From the NCBI GenBank assembly GCA_947626065.1, contig CANQQT010000010.1, positions 1 through 46,391 of the forward strand: a DNA stretch of 46,391 bases, given 5' to 3'. The notes under the pieces were generated by a model that was given only the letters and a program-made list of their open reading frames with translations, was not told the origin of the DNA and did no database searches. Below, one piece after another: positions 1 to 7,347 of the stretch. The stretch is from an uncultured Clostridia bacterium (lineage in GTDB: Bacteria; Bacillota; Clostridia; Oscillospirales; CAG-272). How positions within the stretch are numbered: position 1 is the first letter of the stretch; the number at the start of each line of letters is the position of its first letter. Both the position numbers and the translations under genes were made by a program.

Positions 1-1
1 T

Positions 2-79
2 ATCTCCGGCAAAGATTGGGGGTGCAAGCGCTATCTCTGCATGAAATATTTTGACGAAGCGGAATGCTTGACCGCCTGA
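2..79 (+). CDS. C-terminal end of an unidentified protein (partial)
   Basis: The plus-strand frame open from the window edge encodes 25 residues and stops at TGA 77-79. The visible tail contains GKDWGCKRYLCMKYFDEAEC, which is rich in Cys and aromatic residues and looks more like a real protein end than random translation. The gene is cut by the window edge. I do not recognise the family, and a chance open frame of this length is possible. Confidence 0.3.
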   Translation: MSGKDWGCKRYLCMKYFDEAECLTA

Positions 80-90
80 CCGGCGCAAAA

Positions 91-124
91 TTTCCTTCCC
101 CCTCGAATTCGAGGGGGAAGGAAA
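91..124. repeat. 34-bp perfect palindrome
   Basis: Bases 91-107 are the exact reverse complement of 108-124, centred on an EcoRI-like GAATTC core with C5/G5 arms. As RNA it would form a 15-16 bp hairpin with almost no loop. On the minus strand it is followed by only four T, and on the plus strand by no T run, so it is a poor intrinsic terminator. Confidence 0.9.
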
Positions 125-250
125 GCGGAATGTGAGTTCGTTCTATACATTTTTGCGAAAAATACTTGACAGGACCGCCTGTTGCCTTCGGCAGGGTCGT
201 TCGTTGTCCGTTTTCCCACCGCAAACGACGGGACGGCAAATCGGCGAAGG

Positions 251-292
251 AAAAAATGACCCGCCGACGGAAATCCGTCGGCGGGAATTTTT
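251..292. terminator. Bidirectional intrinsic terminator after hydA
   Basis: A GC-rich stem pairs 260-271 with 274-285 (CCCGCCGACGGA against its complement). A T run follows on the plus strand (288-292), and six A precede it (251-256), giving six U on the minus strand. It lies 40 bp past the hydA stop and ends the minus-strand hyd operon. It could also stop plus-strand reading from the left edge. Confidence 0.8.
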
Positions 293-325
293 GCTTGTAC
301 TTTTGCCTTTAAGAGGCGCGGGCGA

Positions 326-2059
326 TTATCTCTTTCTCGCCACGTAAGAGGTGTGCAGGTCGTGATGCGCCTTGTGGCCTCCGAACCCGTCGTACCACTC
401 GCTGTAGAGCGTCTTGATTACCGGGGATTCATGCGACTTGCGGAGCGGCATCGCGGCATCCTGATCGTAGAGCGCCTTGGCGCGAACGGCCTTGAGGTCG
501 ACCGTGTCGCGGACGTACTGCGGCTGGATCGGCTGACCGCCGCCGTTGACGCATCCTCCGGGGCATCCCATGATTTCGATAAAGGTCCAATCGGCCTCGC
601 CGCTCTTCACCTTATCCATGACTTCCTTCGCCGCGTTTCCTCCGCTTGCGACCGCAACCTTCACCTCAGTTCCGCCGATGTTGACGGAAGCCTCCTTGAT
701 CGACTGGGTTCCGCGGACGGCGTGGAATTCGACGTCCAGATGATCCTCTCCGGTGAGCCAATCGTGCGCGGTGCGGAGGGCCGCCTCCATCACGCCGCCG
801 GTCGCTCCGAAGATGACTCCGGCTCCGGTGTCCTCGCCGAGCGGGCTGTCAAACTCTTCGTCGGGAAGCGCCTCGAACTTCAGTCCCGCACGCTTAATCA
901 TGCGTCCGAGCTCGCGGGTGGTGATCGAAATATCGACGTCGGGAACTCCCGCCGCGCTCTGATCGGGCCGTCCGATTTCAAACTTCTTCGCCGTGCAGGG
1001 CATAACGGAAACCGACACGATATCCTTCGGGTCGATGCCCATCTTCTGCGCGTAGTAGGTCTTGATGACGGCTCCGCCCATCTGCTGAGGAGATTTGCAG
1101 GTCGAAAGGTGGGGAATCAGCTCCGGGAAGTAGAATTCGCAGAACTTCACCCATCCGGGAGAGCAGGAGGTAATCATCGGGAGAACGCCCTTGTTCTTGA
1201 TTCTATCGATCAGCTCGGAGGCTTCCTCCACGATCGTCAGGTCAGCGGCAAAGTCGGTATCAAAGACCTTGTCAAAGCCGAGCCGACGGAGCGCGACCAC
1301 CATTTTGCCCTCGACGTTGGTTCCGATCGGCATTCCGAAGCACTCCCCGAGGGTCGCGCGGACGGAAGGCGCGGTCTGAACGACGACGTGCTTGGTCGGG
1401 TCGGAAAGCGCGGCCCACACCTTGTCGGTGTCGTCCTTCTCGGTCAGAGCGCCGGTCGGGCAGACCGCCGTGCACTGGCCGCAGGAGATGCAGGGAACCT
1501 CGCTCAGCTTGACCTTGAAGGCCGTTCCGATGCTGGTATCGATGCCCCGGTCGTTCGGTCCGATGACCGCCACGTACTGCTCACGGCAGGCGGCGACGCA
1601 CCGACGGCAGAGGATACACTTATTGTTGTTGCGGACGAGGTGCGGCGTGCTTTCGTCGAGCTCGTACTGCGGCTTATAACCCTCGAAGGCCGTCTCGTCG
1701 ACTCCGTACTCCCGGCAGAGCTTCTGGAGCTCGCAGTCGGTGGAACGGATGCAGGAGAGGCACTTTTTGTCGTGGGTCGACAGCATCAGCTCCAGCGTCG
1801 TCTTTCTCGCCTTCTGCACCTTTTCGGTGTTGGTCTTGATTTCCATACCTTCCGAGACGGGGTAGACGCAGGCGGTGACAAGGCCGCGCGCTCCGGTCGC
1901 CTCGACAATGCAGATACGGCAGGCGCCGATCTCATTGATTTTCTTCATATAGCAAAGGGTCGGAATCTCGACGCCCGCCGCGCGGGCCGCCTCAAGAATG
2001 GTAGACCCCTTGGGTACGCTTACGGCAATACCGTTGACTTTACAATTCACCATTTCCAT
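326..2059 (-). CDS. hydA: [FeFe] hydrogenase catalytic subunit HydA (HndD-like)
   Basis: Catalytic subunit of a cytoplasmic trimeric NADH/ferredoxin-type [FeFe] hydrogenase that makes H2. The 577-aa protein has, in order, an N-terminal [2Fe-2S] ferredoxin domain, the NuoG-type HxxxCxxCxxxxxC motif (HDKKCLSCIRSTDC), two [4Fe-4S] motifs (CILCRRCVAAC, CISCGQCTAVCP), the H-cluster domain with TSCSPGW (residues 297-303), MPCTAKKFE and GCPGGCVNGGGQP, and a C-terminal small-subunit-like segment. The start at 2059 is chosen because AAAGGA lies about 9 nt upstream; the longer frame would run into hydB. It is the last gene of hydC-hydB-hydA. The oddity is L1, which reads TSCSPGW instead of the classic TSCCPxW. 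Electron bifurcation is inferred from family and gene order. Confidence 0.95.
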   Translation of the reverse strand: MEMVNCKVNGIAVSVPKGSTILEAARAAGVEIPTLCYMKKINEIGACRICIVEATGARGLVTACVYPVSEGMEIKTNTEKVQKARKTTLELMLSTHDKKCLSCIRSTDCELQKLCREYGVDETAFEGYKPQYELDESTPHLVRNNNKCILCRRCVAACREQYVAVIGPNDRGIDTSIGTAFKVKLSEVPCISCGQCTAVCPTGALTEKDDTDKVWAALSDPTKHVVVQTAPSVRATLGECFGMPIGTNVEGKMVVALRRLGFDKVFDTDFAADLTIVEEASELIDRIKNKGVLPMITSCSPGWVKFCEFYFPELIPHLSTCKSPQQMGGAVIKTYYAQKMGIDPKDIVSVSVMPCTAKKFEIGRPDQSAAGVPDVDISITTRELGRMIKRAGLKFEALPDEEFDSPLGEDTGAGVIFGATGGVMEAALRTAHDWLTGEDHLDVEFHAVRGTQSIKEASVNIGGTEVKVAVASGGNAAKEVMDKVKSGEADWTFIEIMGCPGGCVNGGGQPIQPQYVRDTVDLKAVRAKALYDQDAAMPLRKSHESPVIKTLYSEWYDGFGGHKAHHDLHTSYVARKR

Positions 2060-2075
2060 ATTCGCGTATCCTTTC

Positions 2076-3983
2076 TCACTTCTTGGAAATTGCGCCGAAC
2101 TTACAGCCATCCATGCAGGCGCCGCACTTCACGCACTTCGACGGATCGATCTCATAGGAGGGGAGCTTGTGTCCCGGCGCCGTGTACTCGGTCTTGTGAA
2201 TCGTGTCGGCGGGGCAGTTTCTCGCGCACTTGCCGCATCCGATGCACTTATCCTTGTCGATGACGTAAGTAAGCAGGTTCTTGCAGACGCCGGCGGGGCA
2301 CTTCTTGTCGACGACGTGGGCGATATACTCGTCGCGGAAGAATTTCAGTGTGGAAAGGACGGGGTTCGGGGCCGTCTGTCCCAAGCCGCAGAGGGAGTTG
2401 GCCTTGATGTAGCCGCAAAGCTCCTCCAGACGGTCGATGTCCTCAAGCGTTCCCTCGCCGCGGGTGATCTTTTCCAGAATTTCCAGCAGGCGCTTGATTC
2501 CGACGCGGCAGGGCGTGCACTTTCCGCAGGACTCGTCGACGGTGAATTCCAGGAAGAACTTCGCCATATCGACCATACAGGTGTCCTCGTCCATGACAAT
2601 CAGTCCGCCGGAGCCCATCATACATCCCATGGCGATGAGGTTGTCGTAGTCGACCTCCGTGTCGATCAGGCTGGCCGGAATGCATCCGCCGGAGGGGCCT
2701 CCGGTCTGCGCCGCCTTGAACTTCTTTCCGTTCGGGATGCCGCCGCCGATTTCCTCGACGATTTCACGGAGGGTGGTACCCATCGGGATTTCGACAAGGC
2801 CGGTGTGCTTGATTTTGCCTCCCAACGCGAAGACCTTGGTACCCTTCGATTTTTCGGTACCCATCGAGGCGAACCATTCGGCGCCGCGCAGGATGATCTG
2901 CGGGACGTTGGCGAAGGTTTCGACGTTGTTCTCAACGGTGGGGGACTCATAGAGGCCCTTGACCGCCGGGAAGGGCGGACGGGGACGCGGCTCGCCGCGG
3001 TTGCCCTCGATCGACGTCATCAGCGCCGTTTCCTCGCCGCAGACGAAGGCGCCGGCGCCGAGGCGGATTTCGACGTCAAAATCAAATCCGGTTCCGAAGA
3101 GGTTCTTTCCGAGAATGCCGACCTCTCTTGCCTGATCGATAGCGATCTGCAAACGGTGAACGGCGATGGGGTACTCGGCGCGGACGTAGACGAAGCCCTT
3201 GGTGGCGCCGACGGCATAGCCGGCAATCGCCATGGCCTCGATGACGCAGTGGGGATCGCCCTCAAGAACCGACCGGTCCATAAAGGCTCCGGGGTCGCCC
3301 TCGTCGGCGTTGCAGACGACGTACTTCTGCGGGGCCTTGTTGGGGGCGCAGAGCGCCCACTTCCGCCCGGTCGGGAAGCCGCCGCCTCCCCGTCCGCGAA
3401 GGCCGGAGTCGGAGACGATCTTGATGACCTCGTCGGGGGTATATTCCGTCAGGCACTTGGCAAGGGCCTGATACCCGTCTCTTGCGATGTATTCGTTGAT
3501 ATCCTCCGGGTCGATGACTCCGCAGTTACGGAGCGCGACGCGGATTTGCTTGCGGTAGAAGTCGGTCTCGTTCAGCGATTTGATTTCGCCTGCCGCGCCG
3601 ACCGTCTCCTGATAGAGCAGCCGGGTGACGACCCGACCGTTGACAAAATGCTCGGTGACGATCTCGGGGATATCCTCCGCCTTGACCATCGAATAAAAGC
3701 TCCCCTCGGGGTAGACAATCATGATCGGGCCGAGAGCGCAGAGTCCGAAGCATCCGGTCATGACGACCTTCACCTCGTTCTGAAGTCCGTTCTTTTCAAT
3801 CTCCCTGTGGAGCGCTTCCACAATCTGCTTGCTGTGGGAAGAGGTACATCCGGTACCTCCACACACAAGTACGTTTCTTTTATACTCGGTACTAACCGAC
3901 GCAAGAGCCTCTTTTCCTTTGCGAAGCGCAATGGAACCGAGGGATTTCTCGCGAATTTCGTTAAGCTCCGCTACCGTTTTCAT
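2076..3983 (-). CDS. hydB: NADH-binding flavin subunit HydB (NuoF/HndC-like)
   Basis: NADH- and FMN-binding subunit of the hydrogenase complex. The 635-aa protein has an N-terminal thioredoxin-like [2Fe-2S] domain (CGGTGC and GCFGLC), the NuoF flavin/nucleotide motif GRGGGGFPTGRKW, the NuoF [4Fe-4S] site (ESCGKCTPCRVG), and a C-terminal pair of [4Fe-4S] clusters (CIGCGKCARNCP, CVKCGACMDGC) that distinguishes HydB/HndC from plain NuoF. The start at 3983 has GGAGG at an ideal distance. The stop lies 16 bp before the hydA start, so the two are probably translated together. Confidence 0.95.
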   Translation of the reverse strand: MKTVAELNEIREKSLGSIALRKGKEALASVSTEYKRNVLVCGGTGCTSSHSKQIVEALHREIEKNGLQNEVKVVMTGCFGLCALGPIMIVYPEGSFYSMVKAEDIPEIVTEHFVNGRVVTRLLYQETVGAAGEIKSLNETDFYRKQIRVALRNCGVIDPEDINEYIARDGYQALAKCLTEYTPDEVIKIVSDSGLRGRGGGGFPTGRKWALCAPNKAPQKYVVCNADEGDPGAFMDRSVLEGDPHCVIEAMAIAGYAVGATKGFVYVRAEYPIAVHRLQIAIDQAREVGILGKNLFGTGFDFDVEIRLGAGAFVCGEETALMTSIEGNRGEPRPRPPFPAVKGLYESPTVENNVETFANVPQIILRGAEWFASMGTEKSKGTKVFALGGKIKHTGLVEIPMGTTLREIVEEIGGGIPNGKKFKAAQTGGPSGGCIPASLIDTEVDYDNLIAMGCMMGSGGLIVMDEDTCMVDMAKFFLEFTVDESCGKCTPCRVGIKRLLEILEKITRGEGTLEDIDRLEELCGYIKANSLCGLGQTAPNPVLSTLKFFRDEYIAHVVDKKCPAGVCKNLLTYVIDKDKCIGCGKCARNCPADTIHKTEYTAPGHKLPSYEIDPSKCVKCGACMDGCKFGAISKK

Positions 3984-4076
3984 CCGTGCGTTTCCTCCTG
4001 TTTTGTGGTAGAGTCGGCGAAGGCCCGTCTTATCCCTGCCGGTCCGGGAATCGTACACCGGCTCCGCCTTTCTTCT

Positions 4077-4574
4077 TTATTCCGAATATTTTGCGAGAAT
4101 GCCGTCGATATCCTCCGGCTTCAGGCGGCCGTAAACCTCTTCGTTTACGGTGAGAACCGGGGCCAGACCGCAGGCGCCGATGCAGCGGCAGGCGGTGAGG
4201 CTGAACTTCCCGTCGGGCGTACACTCGTCGGCTCCGATTCCGAGCTTTTCGGAAATCTTATCGAAGAGAGCGCCGGAGCCCTTGACGTAGCAGGCGGTTC
4301 CGAGGCAGACCGAGATGTTGTTTTTCCCCTTGGGGCTGAGAGAGAACTGGGCATAGAAGGTGGACACGCCGAAGACCTTTTCGAGCGGTACGTCCATCCC
4401 GTCGGCGATCCTTCTCTGAACCTCGACAGGCAGATAACCGTAAATCTCCTGCGCCTCCTGCATGACGGCCATCAGACGGCTTTTATCATGCTTGTTGGCC
4501 GCGATAACGGCGTCCAGCTTCTGTTCCTGTTCCGCCGTACCGTTAAACGGGTAACTACTGATTTTCTTTTGCAC
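4077..4574 (-). CDS. hydC: [2Fe-2S] subunit HydC (NuoE/HndA-like)
   Basis: Small thioredoxin-fold electron-transfer subunit of the trimeric hydrogenase, 165 aa, the normal length for NuoE/HydC. The four cluster cysteines are visible in VCLGTACY and CRCIGACG. The start is GTG at 4574, with GGAGG 9 nt upstream; the nearby ATG at 4582 is in another frame and soon stops. It is the promoter-proximal gene of hydCBA. Confidence 0.93.
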   Translation of the reverse strand: MQKKISSYPFNGTAEQEQKLDAVIAANKHDKSRLMAVMQEAQEIYGYLPVEVQRRIADGMDVPLEKVFGVSTFYAQFSLSPKGKNNISVCLGTACYVKGSGALFDKISEKLGIGADECTPDGKFSLTACRCIGACGLAPVLTVNEEVYGRLKPEDIDGILAKYSE

Positions 4575-4633
4575 TTAACATAACCTCCATCCGTTTACTT
4601 GAAGCGTTCCGGCAATGTGAAAAAGGATAAAAT

Positions 4634-4659
4634 GCGAATTCCGTCATCGGAAATTACGC
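4634..4659. promoter_or_regulatory. Imperfect inverted repeat in the hydC leader
   Basis: The arms GCGAATTCCG and CGGAAATTACGC flank a 4-nt centre, pairing with one extra base on one side. The repeat lies about 13-38 nt downstream of the predicted hyd transcription start and could be an operator or an mRNA hairpin. It does not match the Rex or Fnr consensus. Confidence 0.4.
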
Positions 4660-4678
4660 ATAATCTTATGTTCGATTC

Positions 4679-4707
4679 AGTATACCACAAACCGGGAAAA
4701 TAATCAA
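4679..4707 (-). promoter_or_regulatory. Sigma-A promoter of hydCBA
   Basis: On the minus strand, -35 TTGATT (4707-4702) and -10 TATACT (4684-4679) are separated by exactly 17 bp. The predicted start is near 4672, giving a leader of about 98 nt to the hydC GTG. Confidence 0.8.
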
Positions 4708-4821
4708 TAGGTTTCTTTAAAAAAATGCCTTTTTCGCGCGATTTCTTTTTGGGGAAAGCGGAAATCACCTCCTTTTCGGGAAGGGCGCTCCAAAAAAGGG
4801 ACTCCGCCCGGCAACGGGGAC

Positions 4822-4850
4822 TTGACATTCACCCGTCGGTCTGCTAAAAT
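4822..4850 (+). promoter_or_regulatory. Sigma-A promoter of the GNAT-cca operon
   Basis: TTGACA (4822-4827) and TAAAAT (4845-4850) with a 17-bp spacer, diverging from the hyd promoter. The leader to the first ATG is about 105 nt. Confidence 0.8.
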
Positions 4851-4961
4851 AGAGGAGTCCCCGAAGCGATAGCCCGGTTTTGTCTTCCGGGACGCTGGGC
4901 AGAAATTGGCGGCGCGTTTTCGTCCGCCGAAAGAGAAAACCACGGGAAAGGACAAACCGTT

Positions 4962-5393
4962 ATGCTTGAAATCAAACCGATTGAGGACAAAAAGGAGCAG
5001 GAGGAAATCTGCCGGAGGTGCGGCCTGCGCTACTCCCCCGCGCTTTTCGCCTACAAGGCCCTTGAAAACGGGTCTCTTCTGGCGGCGGCGCAGTTCGACA
5101 TTCTCGGCAGTGAGGCTGTGATTGAGGATATGCGACAGGTCATCGGCTCCGCCGAGGATCGGGAGGCCCTCTTCATTCTGGGGCGGGCCGTGATGAATTT
5201 TCTCGACCTCTGCGGGGTAAAGACCGCTACCTACCAAATTACCGACGAGGCGTCGGAAAGCTACGCTTCCCTGCTCGGCTTCCGCAAGGTCGACGGCGAG
5301 CGAAAAATTACCCTGACCGGCCTTTTTGACAGTCCCTGCCGACACGGGCAGTCCTTCGATACCCTTTCGGGCAACGGGGCGGCGGGAAAATGA
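4962..5393 (+). CDS. GNAT-like N-acetyltransferase-fold protein
   Basis: A 143-aa protein. Its C-terminal half (TDEASESYASLLGFRKVDGE) resembles the last strand-helix of GNAT acetyltransferases (the usual FYEKLGF element), and the centre has a hydrophobic strand with an acidic helix. The canonical acetyl-CoA loop is not clear, so substrate and activity are unknown. The start has AAAGGA about 11 nt upstream. The stop overlaps the cca start by 4 nt (ATGA), so the two genes are translationally coupled. Confidence 0.6.
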   Translation: MLEIKPIEDKKEQEEICRRCGLRYSPALFAYKALENGSLLAAAQFDILGSEAVIEDMRQVIGSAEDREALFILGRAVMNFLDLCGVKTATYQITDEASESYASLLGFRKVDGERKITLTGLFDSPCRHGQSFDTLSGNGAAGK

Positions 5394-6709
5394 CCCTCCC
5401 GGGCGAAATCCGGGAGCTCCTTCTCCGCTTGGAGGAGGCGGGGCATTCCGCTTATGCCGTCGGCGGCTGTGTCCGGGACGCCTTGCGGGGGATGGAGCCG
5501 CAGGACTACGACCTCTGCACCGACGCCCTCCCGGAAGAGACCGAGGAAATCCTCCGCGATTTCCCGATTCTTGAGGTCGGAAAGAAGCACGGCACCGTGA
5601 CGGTTCTCACCAAGCGCTTTCCGGTGGAAATCACGACCTTCCGGGGCGAGGCCCCCTATTCCGATGGCCGCCATCCCGACGCCGTCTTTTTCGGCGTTGG
5701 CCTCACCGCAGATCTTGCCCGCCGCGACTTTACCGTCAACGCCATCGCCTACTCCCCGCGCACCGGAATCGTCGATCCCTTCGACGGGCGGGAGGATCTC
5801 TCCCGGGGCGTCCTCCGCTGTGTCGGAGACCCTTCCCTCCGATTCGGGGAGGACGCGCTCCGCATTCTCCGGGCGCTCCGCTTTGCCGCCACCCTCGGCT
5901 ATTCCGTCGACGGCGAGACCTCCCGCGCGATGACGGCCTGCCGCGCCCGTTTGCGGCTAATCTCCCCCGAAAGAATTTCTACCGAGCTGAAAAAGACGCT
6001 CGCCGGGCAATATGCCGGGGAGGTGCTTCTGTCCTATCCGGAAATTGTGAGCGAAATTCTCCCGCCGCTTGCCTCCTGCGTCGGCTACGACCAAAAGAAT
6101 CCGCATCACGCCTTTGACCTCTATACCCATCTTTGCAAGACCGTTTCGGCGCTTCCTCCCGACCCGATTCTGCGGCTGGCCGGACTTCTTCACGACGTCG
6201 GCAAGCCTGCCGTCGCGGTGACCGACGAGGCGGGAATCCGCCACTTCCCCGCTCACGCCGAAAAGGGCCGTGAAATCGTCGCTTCCCTTCTCACAAGGCT
6301 CCGTTTCAGCAGCTCCGAAAAGGACCGCGCCGTCTCTCTGATTCGCTTTCACGACGGCGTGATTCACGAGACCGAGCAGGCGCTCCGCCGTCGGCTCAAC
6401 CGCTTTGGGCAGGATTTTCTCACCGATCTGATTCTCCTCCAGAAGGCCGACGGCGCGGCTCAGACGCACGATCCCACCTTCCGGCGGGAGCATTACGAGG
6501 AATTATTCCGAATTATGAATAAAGTCATATCGGAATCGGAATGCTTCTCCCTCCGCGATCTGGCGGTAAACGGGCACGATCTTTTGGCCCTTGGGAAGGA
6601 AGGAAAGGAAGTCGGGGAGGCGCTGACCCTTCTCCTTGACGCCGTCATCGACGGCAGGGTCGAAAACAACCGCGAGGCGCTTCTTCGCTATCTGAAAGAG
6701 CAGACCTGA
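5390..6709 (+). CDS. cca: CCA tRNA nucleotidyltransferase, HD-domain type
   Basis: Adds or repairs the 3' CCA end of tRNAs in the cytoplasm. The 439-aa protein opens with the class II nucleotidyltransferase head (AVGGCVRDALRG, then the metal-binding DYDLCTDA), followed by the neck motif RRDFTVNAIAY, the RNA-binding arm and a C-terminal HD domain (LAGLLHDVGKP). Length and order match bacterial CCA/poly(A)-polymerase family enzymes. A separate A-adding or CC-adding specificity cannot be excluded from sequence alone. It starts within the stop codon of the preceding gene. Confidence 0.92.
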   Translation: MTLPGEIRELLLRLEEAGHSAYAVGGCVRDALRGMEPQDYDLCTDALPEETEEILRDFPILEVGKKHGTVTVLTKRFPVEITTFRGEAPYSDGRHPDAVFFGVGLTADLARRDFTVNAIAYSPRTGIVDPFDGREDLSRGVLRCVGDPSLRFGEDALRILRALRFAATLGYSVDGETSRAMTACRARLRLISPERISTELKKTLAGQYAGEVLLSYPEIVSEILPPLASCVGYDQKNPHHAFDLYTHLCKTVSALPPDPILRLAGLLHDVGKPAVAVTDEAGIRHFPAHAEKGREIVASLLTRLRFSSSEKDRAVSLIRFHDGVIHETEQALRRRLNRFGQDFLTDLILLQKADGAAQTHDPTFRREHYEELFRIMNKVISESECFSLRDLAVNGHDLLALGKEGKEVGEALTLLLDAVIDGRVENNREALLRYLKEQT

Positions 6710-7347
6710 GCGCCGAAGGAGACGGGCGGACGGGCCGCGAAATGTCGAAAAGCGGTAAACGCCGCGTCGGTCGATGACGCAAAGACGCCGTGAGAGCGCC
6801 GGACGGGACGGGAAACCTCAAAAAAGCGGTGCGGGCCCGGGGGGGGAGAGAAAAACCACAAAAAAAGCGGCACAGACCCGGACAAACGGCACGTACGCCG
6901 GAAAAGGTGGTTTGAACACCCGGCGGGACGACAAACCGCAAAAAAGCGGTGCGCGCCCGGTGGGGCGAGAAAAACCGCAAAAAAGCGACGTGGGCCCGTG
7001 CGAGGGGGTAAAGCCGCGCAAAAACGGCGGATCGGGCCGGACGGCAAACCGCAAAAAAAGCGGCGCAGACCCGGACAACGGCACGTACGCCGGAAAAGGT
7101 GGTTTGAACACCCGGCGGGACGACAAACCGCAAAAAAGCGGTGCGCGCCCGCGCAGAAAGAAACGGCAAAAGGCCGAAAACAGCGGCGCAAGCTCCGCAC
7201 GCATCCGAAAATCAAAAATAACCGAAAGAAAACGGAGCAGTCGAAACCGCTCCGCTTTTGCTTTCCCCCGTCCTGTCGGGCTTGCTTTCTCCCGTCTGTC
7301 CTTCCGGGATCCGCTACAATTTGCGTCTTGGCCGTTTTGAGAGGCGC
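6710..7347. repeat. Repeat-filled spacer with two near-identical ~104-bp copies
   Basis: No gene is supported here. Bases 6856-6959 and 7049-7151 are near-identical direct repeats (two substitutions and one indel). Both contain smaller copies of a unit with a CCGCAAAAAAGCGG core, which also recurs near 6820 and 6980. The strand is strongly G+A biased. Frames through it give Lys/Gly/Arg-rich low-complexity peptides without start signals. Confidence 0.8.
7233..7254 (-). terminator. Probable intrinsic terminator of the GH32 gene
   Basis: The stem CGGAGC/GCTCCG continues inside with GT/AC after one mismatch. On the minus strand it is followed by TTTTCTTT. It lies about 95 bp past the GH32 stop. 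Confidence 0.55.

Noticed and set aside
353-4583. Long plus-strand open frames (up to 861 codons) opposite hydA, hydB and hydC
   Set aside because: They are antisense mirrors of GC-rich genes with biased third positions. They lack ribosome sites, and the hyd proteins on the other strand match known families throughout.
4704-5345. Minus-strand frame of 213 codons opposite the GNAT-like gene
   Set aside because: It runs across the divergent promoters and has no ribosome site; the plus-strand gene is coupled to cca by ATGA.
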